DNA from: Adiantum capillus-veneris
Taxonomy: Eukaryota; Streptophyta; Polypodiopsida; Polypodiales; Pteridaceae
Assembly (NCBI GenBank): GCA_014529385.2
Contig: CM043965.1
Coordinates: forward strand, 16,753,912 to 16,817,911
Direction of reading: 5' to 3'
Length of the DNA stretch: 64,000 nucleotides
A model generated the notes under the pieces. That model saw only the letters and a list, made by a program, of their open reading frames with translations, was not told the origin of the DNA and ran no database searches. A program made the translations under genes and the position numbers. Positions 55,720-64,000 of the stretch are shown in pieces (position 1 is the stretch's first letter; each line of letters begins with the position of its first letter).

Positions 55720-56940
55720 AAGTAAGTGAAAAACACAGAAAAACTCATTTTCAATGGAAAAAACACCAACTCATTTGGGCCTTACAGTGAAAAACACAAT
55801 TTTGGCAAAAAGAGCCAATCCTCTCCTAAAGTCATCGAGGCATAACTTTTTCCATATTTGATGATTTCTAATGTATTTTCAGAATACATAGGCCTAGCCC
55901 ACATATCAAGTCAATTGGACACCAAACTTTGCAAATTTGGGTCAAAAAAAGTAAAAAACACTATTTTAGGAGGAAAAAAATATCAATTCTCTTCTAAAAC
56001 GATCGAGGTATAACTTTTGCAAGAAAGTGAAAAACACAATTTTTGCTTTAAAAAACGTCAATTCTCTACTAAAGTAATTAAGAAATAACTTTTTTCATGT
56101 TTGACTCACCAGAGATCAAGTCAATCCGACACCAGAATCTCTTAATTTGGGTTGAAATGTGAATACAGCAGTTTTTATAAAAAGTGCAAATTCTCTCCTA
56201 AAGTGACCAAGACAAAAAAATTTCTATGTTTAATGATTGATGATATATATCCATAGGACAAAGGCCTAGCACACCACATATCAAGCCATTCAGACACCAA
56301 AAACTTTAAATTTGGATTGAAAGTTGAAAAGCGCAATTTATTATTAAAAGGAAAGCAGAGATTTCTCTAAACAAGGACACATGGGATCTTTTGACAAAAT
56401 TATCTTGGATTCAGTATATTCATAGCATGTACAACACGCATGCAAGACCCCTAATTGTTTGGATCGACAAACCTCTGAAATTAGATCGAAACGCCAAGTC
56501 TCTCCTAACGTGATCGAGGCATTACTCTTTTCATGTTTGATGATTGTTGATGTATATCTATAGTACATATGTCTATCACAATTGATAACAAGTCAATCGG
56601 ATACCAGAATTACCAAATTTGGCCCAAAAAGTGAAAAACACAGTTTCTATTAAGCTAGAAAGGCAAGATTTCTCTAAATGTGACTAAATGAGATTTTTTG
56701 GCAAATTAATCTTGGATTGAGTATATTCATGGCATGTACTATATGCATGTAAAATCCCAAGTTGTTTGTATTGACAAATCTCCAAAATTACGTCGAAAAG
56801 AGAAAAGAACATAGTTTCTACGAAAAAACGTCAATTCTCTCCTAATGTGATTGAGAAAAAAAAAAAAATCATGTTTGATGCTTGCTGATTTGTATCCTAT
56901 CCATAGTACATAGGCCTATCACACTAGATAGCACAACTTC
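55720..56940 (+). repeat. Degenerate tandem array, period about 160 bp
   Basis: Units share AGTGAAAAACACA, GTCAATTCTCTCCTAAAGTG, GAGGCATAACTTTTT, CATGTTTGATGATT and ATAGGCCTA followed by TCAAGTCAAT. Variants of the first word occur near 55726, 55790, 55950, 56025, 56160, 56320, 56630 and 56800, mostly 135-170 bp or twice that apart. No open frame spans units. It is satellite-like in form. Confidence 0.7.
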
Positions 56941-56953
56941 ATCAACCTACATA

Positions 56954-56995
56954 TAGCACATAAGTTTAATATGCGCGTATTAAACTTATGTGCTA
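56954..56995. repeat. Perfect 18-bp-arm inverted repeat (hairpin)
   Basis: TAGCACATAAGTTTAATA is followed by a six-base centre TGCGCG and the exact reverse complement. It lies at the sharp boundary between the AT-rich array and a GC-rich block. Confidence 0.9.
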
Positions 56996-56999
56996 CATA

Positions 57000-57439
57000 C
57001 ATACTGGGTCTACTACGGCCACACTAATTTCTTAGCGAGGGAGATTCCTTGCCGAAATTTTCGCGCGAAGGAAAACTCGTGCTCGCTCGCTTTCCCATGG
57101 GCCGCGTTCTCTGTGGCGAATCTCCGCATTGACTCCTCTATTCTGCGTGCAGTGCAGATGTGTGATAGGGCCGTTTCCCCCATGCTGCCTGCGCCAGCCT
57201 CAGCATGCACCTCGGTGCTCCCCCTGATGCGCCCCGCCAGTCCTTGCATGGAGACCCTGCGACAACTCCACCGAGCTCTCCTCCCTGCGCCCGAACTGTG
57301 ACCCCCCACCCTCTACTTGCGTTGCATCCGGCAGCTCCACAACACCCGCAGTGCCACACTGGGCTTGCAGTGCCACCCTCCACACGCTAGCTGCCTCCGA
57401 TCCGTCCGTGCATGGGGCAGTTGCAGAACACGCAACGAA
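57000..57439. other. GC-rich block upstream of RT fragment
   Basis: Composition changes abruptly to GC-rich (for example TTTTCGCGCGAAGG near 57,058). Overlapping ORFs on both strands reflect the lack of AT-rich stops. No domain is recognised. Confidence 0.5.
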
Positions 57440-58105
57440 GCCACAGGCTTAGAGGAGATGCTAGCTAAGGACCTACTAGAAGAAGAGAGAGAGCCCTATT
57501 TGCAGGTACTAAAGAAGCATGCTGGCCTCTTTATAACTGATTACGAGCACATTAAAGGAGTGACGGTAACCCAACTCCATATCCAATTAAAGGAAGGTGC
57601 CAAACCAGTGGTGCAAAGGCTAAGGAGATTAGGGCTAGTGCAACAAGATGCACTCTTAAAAGAAGTAAAAAGATTACTCAAGGCAGGATTTATCTACCCA
57701 GTGGAAGATTCTGAGTGGGTGTCTCCAGTTGTGGTAGCACCAAAGAAAAATGGGAAGTGGAGGGTATGTGTGGATTACAAGCCTCTAAACGCAGCCACAA
57801 AAAGGGACCATTTTCCTTTGCCTTTTCAAGATGAAATACTAAATGAAGTGGCTGGTCATGAAAGGTACACAGTGTGTGATGGGTACTCAGGCTACTTCCA
57901 AATCAGAATTGCAGATGAAGACCAAAGAAAGACTACCTTCATAACACCTTGGGGGTGTTTTGCTTATAGAGTTATGCCTTTTGGTTTAACTAATGCCCCA
58001 GCTACTTTCTAGAGGTTTATGAACTTGGTGTTTCAACCTTACTTTGGTAAGTCCATACGAGTCTTCATTGATGATTTTTGCATTTACAGCTCTAGGGAAG
58101 TAGAG
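57440..58105 (+). pseudogene. Ty3/gypsy reverse transcriptase fragment
   Basis: Open from about 57,440 with pre-RT sequence (LLEEEREPYLQVLKKHAGLF), then LLKAGFIYPVEDSEWVSP, WRVCVDYKPLNAATKRDHFPLP, CDGYSGYFQI and AYRVMPFGLTNAPATF. A TAG at 58010-58012 replaces the Gln of ATFQ. Past it the same frame gives RVFIDDFCIYSS, with the catalytic Asp pair. Homology ends abruptly near 58,105 in ACAC-rich sequence. It differs from the RT at 43,219 and belongs to another lineage. No LTRs are attached. Confidence 0.88.
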
Positions 58106-58345
58106 ACACACACACAGTCCGCGCGCACTGCCACCCTCCCATACCCTCCCTCCTTTGCATCGCTGTGTGCACGCACACAGCGATGATACACACATAACGC
58201 CCACTCAAATTCTCACCTCTCTCACACACATGATGGGAATGGTGACCCCTGGCATATGATTCGACACTTCAGGCCCGGTTTTTTTTTGTTCTGCCCTTTG
58301 TTTGCCATACTCGGTTCATGGATTGCATATGGAAAGTTATACATC

Positions 58346-58455
<110 letters not shown>

Positions 58456-58459
58456 ATAT

Positions 58460-60560
58460 AGAACACAGCGTGCAGGCTAAGGTACACCTTGGGATATTAT
58501 AGACACACAACTACAAAAAACACACACATACTCATGAAGTACTGAGAAAATAACTGAAGTAAAATCTATTAACATGCCTCCACTAACCATGCCACAGGCT
58601 ACGACATCATTGGCGGAGGAGTAATGGATGGACGGATACCTCCAAAGCAGGATGGATTAAAAAAAAAAAAACCCTTTTTTTAATCATGTACAAGCCTTTT
58701 TATCTTGTAACTGATTTTGAATTTTCAGAAGCATGTATGCACCCTTGATTGTATCCGGTTTACCCAACATTAAGTAAATAATTGGCATCTCTCAAGTCTA
58801 CCTGGCATATATCGGGATTAACTGAGAATAACAATTAATTGTGTTGTTATCCGCAAAATTAAGGGGTGTACGAACATATGTCTGGTACCGGCACAATCAC
58901 TGGATTCAGTGTCAAGAGGACTCATTGTATGGGAAGTAGCTTCATCATACAATAAAATATTATACCACTTGGTGCATTAAAATTAAATTTGGTAATATAG
59001 CAAGAGAAGAAAAGACTGCAATAAAGGAGTACATGTCTATACTTGGCATAATCTGAGAACTAAGGTCGTTAAGTATCCAAGCTGGATACGATATAGAGCA
59101 GCGTTGGCAAGTTGCTCTGCAAGCCTTTACAGCTACCCACACAAGGGTCTTTAAGGCACCGCTTACCCATCACCTATATAGAAACGCTACGGCATGCACA
59201 CAATTGCTGTGAAGCAAAAATTTTAGAGCCTATAGCACACTGTTGCAGAAGCTTTGCTAAGGCAGTTTCCTTTTATGAATTGTGCTATTAGCAGCATAGC
59301 ACTAGCGCTGATATTACCTCTTATGAGTTGTGTCATTAGCAACATATATTTGCGTTGATTCTCATACTATGCTAACTCACCACAGAGAAGCACTAGCGCC
59401 AGTATTCCTAAACCACACCAACGGCAAACCACTGCGCAACAATATCCTCCGGCAAAGGGTGGAAACTCATACCCGCCTTCTATTCGCAGCAAAACAAGCA
59501 AGCAGGTAAAAGGTTTTTTTTAGAAGCTTTTTTTGCATACATAATCAATGGCTCTCCTTCATTTATGTCATGTTACATGCACAATAGCAAAACGGTTGTG
59601 ATGTTTTTGTATTTGAAAGCTCACACACAGTAGGTAGAGGTAAAACTGCATACACAAAAGATTGCTAACTACACGGATGTGAGTAGATAATACAGTCGAG
59701 TTGGGATCAAATAGGGAACCAACATCAGAGTGTACACACGCTAAACTGTAAATACAGTTATGGTCATGACCATACTCATGCACTTACTCTGTAACATTTA
59801 ATGGCCTAATAACTTGTGTGTAGCGGAAATTAGCATGAACATAGTGGGCATTTCATTAGAATAGATTCCTAATGAGAATTACAAGAGTGCTTGGGTGGAG
59901 AGAGTAACAAAAAGCATAACACCTAGTTAGATAGCATCAACAATACTTCAAAAGAGAGAGAAATTAAGCTATTGACAACAATTGAGGACCGGATTTTCAT
60001 GGAGCCGGTCCCCCCTCCAAAAGGCTTTGTATTATGGTTTCTCCCATCAAGAGAGACATTGTACAATACAATTCTTTGTGTTCCTTCAAGACTAGCTAGT
60101 GCAATGAAGATGAAAGCTTCATGCACTAAGCAAAACACTTAGCAAACACAACTTTAATTGTCCCCGTTCTCAGACCCAAGACCTCACACACCTTCGAAGA
60201 TGGTGAGAGCTAGCAGGGTATGAGAGTAGATTGAGAGGAAGAAGGAGTATCTTACGAGAAAGATGTACATCTCCTCACATAATCACTCATATTATCATAG
60301 CTTAGCTTAGTAACAAACTTGATAGAGGAGATGAGCATGCATTGAAGCTTGGATCTTGGTTGGATTTGCATCCACATGCCAAGAGTGTGTTGATGTAGGC
60401 TTCTATCTCACAAGCTTGGAGTAGGTGATGAGCTCTCCATTAAAGCTTGGGAAGAGATAGTCTTCTCTTTCTTCACACATGAGATTGTGTTAGTGTGTGT
60501 GTGATAATGCCTTGCAAAAATCAGCCCCCTCTCTCTCTTGGGCGAGCCCTCTTGCTATTT
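58460..60560. other. Intergenic, no gene recognised
   Basis: AT-rich with short fortuitous ORFs. Nothing is supported. Confidence 0.5.
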
Positions 60561-60569
60561 ACTCTTGCA

Positions 60570-60925
60570 GGCTCCCCATTGGACCTCCCCAAGTTAAGCC
60601 AATGGCTATTAAGCAGCATAAGTGATAGCCTTCTGACATGTGTCCCTTTCCCCTTTTGTGAGAGCTTAATCAATTAAAATTAATTGATTTAAATGAATTA
60701 AATCCCCATTGGACCTTTCCCCATTTTGACCAATAGGAATTAAGTAGCCCATTGGGCTGCTCAATTCCTATTGGACCCCTTCACGGGCTGTCCAATAATC
60801 ATCCAGGAGACTTAATTTTCATTGGTTCTTTTTATTAAGTGTTTTTAAATTAATTAAACTAGATTTACTCTAGCCTAATTCTCATTGGTCCACCTCTAAG
60901 GCCATCCAATAGGAATTGGGTACAC
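60570..60925. repeat. CCAAT/ATTGG-dense segment with a palindrome
   Basis: About ten CCAAT or ATTGG pentamers in 350 bp. Several belong to a repeated unit like CCAATAGGAATTAAGTAGCCC. 60730-60774 is a near-perfect inverted repeat (CCAATAGGAATT...AATTCCTATTGG). ACATGTGTCCCT occurs both inside (60,636) and just after (60,953) the segment, which suggests local duplication. Confidence 0.6.
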
Positions 60926-60986
60926 CTTGTGGGCATCTGGCCTAGGGAGCTGACATGTGTCCCTCATTCCCTTTGTGTAAAGGGAG

Positions 60987-61017
<31 letters not shown>
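60987..61017. repeat. (GT)n microsatellite
   Basis: About 15 GT units. Confidence 0.92.
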
Positions 61018-61018
<1 letters not shown>

Positions 61019-61019
61019 C

Positions 61020-61753
61020 TTTCTCTCTCATCCCCTAGAAGAAAGGCTCACCCCCTCCCATGTAGGGATATGCAAAGACTTTTTTTACACACACAAAGCA
61101 TCCAATTCCCCTAGGGTTGACCTTTGGACATAACCTTTGAATTTTGGAACCTTAGCATTTTGGAAGTCTTAATGGGCTGAACCTTAGGGTCTTTTTAGCC
61201 CATTGTTGCACATGGATGTTTTGCAGATGGCCCCCCTTTTGGATCCCTATTTTCCCTCCTTTGGATCCCTACTGTGGCCGGTCTGCTAGCTTAACCAATA
61301 TTCTAGCTTTTTCTCCCCTGGCACTTCCCCACATTAAATGATCAGTTTAATATGAGAAAATCATTTAGGAGAATTAGATATTGATTATTATGACATTACC
61401 TCTCTCTTGAAATCATAGTCATCCTCGACTATGGTGTAGAGAAGATAAAGCATATTCATGAGTCCTTTTCTTAGCGGGTAGAGGATCCCTATGTTACCCT
61501 ACGACATCATTCCACAATGGATGACTAGTCCATTTGGCGCTTGAGAGCCTTAAGCTACTGCAAGCATGTCTGCACATTAGGCCTATCAATCTTCCATAGT
61601 AGAGTGACAAGCTCTACTTGGTGTTTGGGAGACGTCGTCTCCGCAAACTTGATCTAAGAATGCATAGTACTTCATTTTTGTGCACAATAAAGAAAAAGAG
61701 AGTCTTATAAGACAAAAAAAACTTTGTTCACTTTTAACATTTTGTACATTTGC
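61020..61753. other. Intergenic, no gene recognised
   Basis: Contains a short duplication of TTTGGATCCCTA near 61,240-61,272. No coding motif. Confidence 0.5.
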
Positions 61754-62695
61754 TTACTCTTGGGAAGCATTGTAAGCATTGACAAGGTTTAGGTTATCCT
61801 TTAATTGTATGCCTTGCATCCATCTAGCATCTTCAAAAGGATAATTCTTAAACTTAATAAAATATCGTCGGATAATCTTACCGCCTCTTAATACCTTGTC
61901 TTCATGTCGGAGAATGGACTCGGGCTGCAGCACCTCCTCTTGGTCCTCGATCTCCGGTGGGTCTTCAATAGTTGGTTCTTGAGGTGGCTCTCCTTTGTAA
62001 GGCTTCAATAGGCTCACATGGAAAGCATTGTGTATGAGCCAATGATTGGGCAACTTGAGTTGATAGGCCATCTCATTGATTGGCCTAAGAATCTGGAAGG
62101 GACCATAGTACCTTTTTGCTAGTTTAGCATAGTACTTTTGGTGGCCCGTAGGATTCTTGCCCGTCGTGTGCCTTAATCGAGCCTTGGGACTTTAACAAGA
62201 CCCAATCGTTTTTTTTAAAGGCTTGGGCTCTTCTGTGCTTGTCAACAGCAGCCTTTTGCCTTTGCTGTGAGATAGAGATAGCATCCTTAATCTTTTGAAA
62301 AGATTCTTGTAGGTCTCGGCTATACTCATCTACAACGAAGATCTTCCCATGTACTTTAAGTAGCAAGGGACTTTTTGATCTTCCCTCAATTACCTCGAAA
62401 GGTTCTTTTCTCGTGGAAGTATGTACAGTGTTATTGTAAGCATACTCCACTAAGGGTAAGTACTTCTCCCATTGGGATCTTTGATCTACTTCCGTTACAT
62501 AGGCTTTTAGTAGATCAAGAATGGTCAGGTTAGCTATTTCACTTTGGCCATCCGTTTGTGGATGATAGGCCAAAGAGAAGTTTAGCCTTGTCCCTAAATT
62601 CTCAAAGAGACCCTTCCAGAAATTACTGGTCATTCTAGGATCTCTATCCGACACTATGGACATTGGCAAGCCATGGTACTTATGGGGCCTTTTCA
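61754..62695 (-). pseudogene. Chromovirus pol fragment: integrase core end plus chromodomain
   Basis: Read on the minus strand from about 62,695: YHGLPMSIVSDRDPRM (second catalytic Asp), then LAYHPQTDGQSEIANLT (catalytic Glu) and the integrase C-terminal region (YLPLVEYAYNNTVHTSTRKEPFEV). A frameshift lies near 62,185, between LLKSQ and the continuation that leads to KLAKRYYGPF. After it come ILRPINEMAYQL, LPNHWLIHNAFHVSLLK and a chromodomain-like module (ILRHEDKVLRGGKIIRRYFIKF, FEDARWM). Chromodomains guide such integrases to chromatin. The integrase start, with the first catalytic Asp, is missing: homology stops at about 62,695 where unrelated sequence begins. It is a different lineage from the central element. 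Confidence 0.87.
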
Positions 62696-62699
62696 CAAG

Positions 62700-63510
62700 C
62701 CAAGCTCCCATACCCCTCTCTCTCGTCCCCACCCCATGAAAACCCCCTCTTAGGGAGGGAGTGATAAAAGGCATTGGAAAAAGTAAGAAAAAAATAAAGT
62801 ATGATTATGTAAATATATAAGAAAGGTAAAAGAGGCCACCTCATGCCTGCGGGGTAGCCCATCCCCACCTTGCCTCCTTTTTTCTTTACTGTTGCCCCGC
62901 CGTGTGTCCCTTTTCCTCTCCTCCACTCAAAAGGTCAACCCCCTCTCTCTTCCCCTTGTCCTTTCTCCTTTCTCTCTCCCCTCCAGCTACCACACCTCTC
63001 ACCAATAATGCATTATAACTCACCAATAATGCACCCTAACTCACATGCAACTTACCCTATCTTTCAAAATAGTATACCCCACCCCCTCTTTCTCTCTCCT
63101 ATCATATCCCATGACCCAAATACCCCCCTCTCTCTCTAAAGGACGCCATGTCTCTTGTCTTGTAGCTAAATAACCTCCCCCACACTCACACACACTCAGT
63201 TTCACTGAAAAAGGTACCCACAGATCTATCCCCACCCGGTGGTTACCTGATTTTTCTTGTGTTCACACACATCTGCACACAGATTCACCTCTGAACACAC
63301 TCCCCTCTCTCCCCTCTTGTAATTACTTTATTCTCCATGTCACCTCTCACTTTTTTCTCATCAACCAATCTCTCTCTCTTAGTCTCTCTCTCATGAGACT
63401 ACTATTCTGGCACATATACACACAGCCAGACAAGTGGGGCCCACAGTCACATGGCCTATGTAGATAATGATTTCTTCATTTCTAAATTCTAGAATTTCTC
63501 CCCCCTCCTC
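62700..63510. other. Pyrimidine-rich intergenic region
   Basis: Dominated by CT-rich and CAC-rich sequence. Short direct repeat CTCACCAATAATGCA near 62,998-63,030. No gene. Confidence 0.5.
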
Positions 63511-63513
63511 CCC

Positions 63514-63829
63514 TATATAAAGAGGGGTCACCATCACAATAAAGACACACACCATCACCAAAGAGTACACTATGCACTGTGTGTGCCTAGTGCACACACA
63601 CACACCCACACCATCACCATCACCGCAATCACCATGCTCGTCTTAAGCATGACCTCTACACCCTTGGGCTATGGAAGATGAAGGGCAGCTAAATGAAGGA
63701 TGATGGCAATAACCCTTGTGCGAGTCTTTGCCATCAACTCCCACCTATCCGCCATGTGCTCTACCACTCTCTCCGTTCTCATTCCCCTACTCTATGCTCC
63801 CCATTTCATCACCTTATTCTCTAAATAAA
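63514..63829 (+). promoter_or_regulatory. Possible promoter-to-poly(A) unit, perhaps an LTR reaching the window edge
   Basis: TATATAAAG (63514 on) is followed about 310 bp later by AATAAA (63824-63829). No meaningful ORF lies between them. This spacing is what the U3-R part of an LTR often shows, but no PBS or second copy is inside the window. It could also belong to a host gene that continues past 64,000. Confidence 0.3.
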
Positions 63830-64000
63830 GCTTGAGGTTTTGTGAGTATGTTTTCTTGCAATGTTTTGCCCATGTGAGGTGTGCGGAATCGCCACCTAGT
63901 CTTGTGTTTGGAGTGAGCTTGTGTATGTGTGAAGGGTGTGCGGATTCGCCATCCTTTTGTGGTGCCTAAGTACTAAGCCGATATACCCCCTCTCTCACTC

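Noticed and set aside
56990-57390. Overlapping ORFs on both strands in the GC-rich block
   Set aside because: GC-rich sequence lacks stops by chance. The translations are Pro/Ala/Cys-rich and share no recognisable domain, so the block is recorded only as a composition feature.

Overview
This window looks like repeat-dense nuclear DNA from a land plant. Almost all recognisable coding sequence is mobile-element sequence: Ty3/gypsy LTR retrotransposons of several lineages, a decayed DNA transposase, SINE copies and a MITE-like element. Dinucleotide microsatellites (AC, GA/CT) are long and frequent. The only host-like protein gene is a broken, intronless copy of the exon-junction protein Y14/RBM8A. 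The transposase family and overall texture would fit a fern or another large-genome plant, but the species cannot be fixed from the sequence. I see no rRNA, tRNA, organelle, bacterial or CRISPR features.

Layout: 1-5,000 holds a MITE-like element and the Y14 retropseudogene (minus strand, 2452-1829). 6,900-9,200 holds degenerate tandem repeats. 9,400-10,860 is a decayed transposase. 11,470-18,190 is a patchwork of old LTR-element pieces: an LTR candidate, gag-like and pol remnants, then an LTR with a polypurine tract on one side and a tRNA-Asp-type primer-binding site on the other. 18,190-25,500 is AT-rich non-coding DNA with AC microsatellites. 25,568-30,290 holds protease- and gag-like remnants, one of them inside a pair of about 450-bp direct repeats and broken by a SINE with a 16-bp target-site duplication.

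The centre is one delimited gypsy element, 30609-49706, with TG...CA LTRs and target duplication ACACT. It encodes gag, protease, reverse transcriptase, RNase H and integrase. Integrase is followed in the same frame by a second retropepsin-like domain, then by a separate acidic ORF of about 140 codons. Nested head-to-head inside its gag is a second, younger element, 39910-34169 (minus strand, target duplication ATGGG). This is a non-autonomous deletion derivative of the same family: it lost about 7.8 kb (most of gag, protease, RT, RNase H and integrase) through a junction at a 12-nt imperfect homology. It kept the start of gag fused in frame to the post-integrase protease-like domain, and it kept the acidic ORF. 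The outer element is dead in pol (stops and a frameshift), so the inner one must have been mobilised in trans.

49,712-64,000 is old repeat territory: a second SINE copy, a TRIM-like LTR/PBS fragment, an array of about 160-bp repeats ending at a perfect 18-bp-arm hairpin, an RT fragment, a cluster of CCAAT/ATTGG motifs, and a minus-strand chromovirus integrase-chromodomain remnant. The best candidates for something undescribed are the two-protease polyprotein, its conserved accessory ORF with internal TATA and PPT signals, and the derivative that retains just those parts. Identity estimates were made by eye, not by alignment software.
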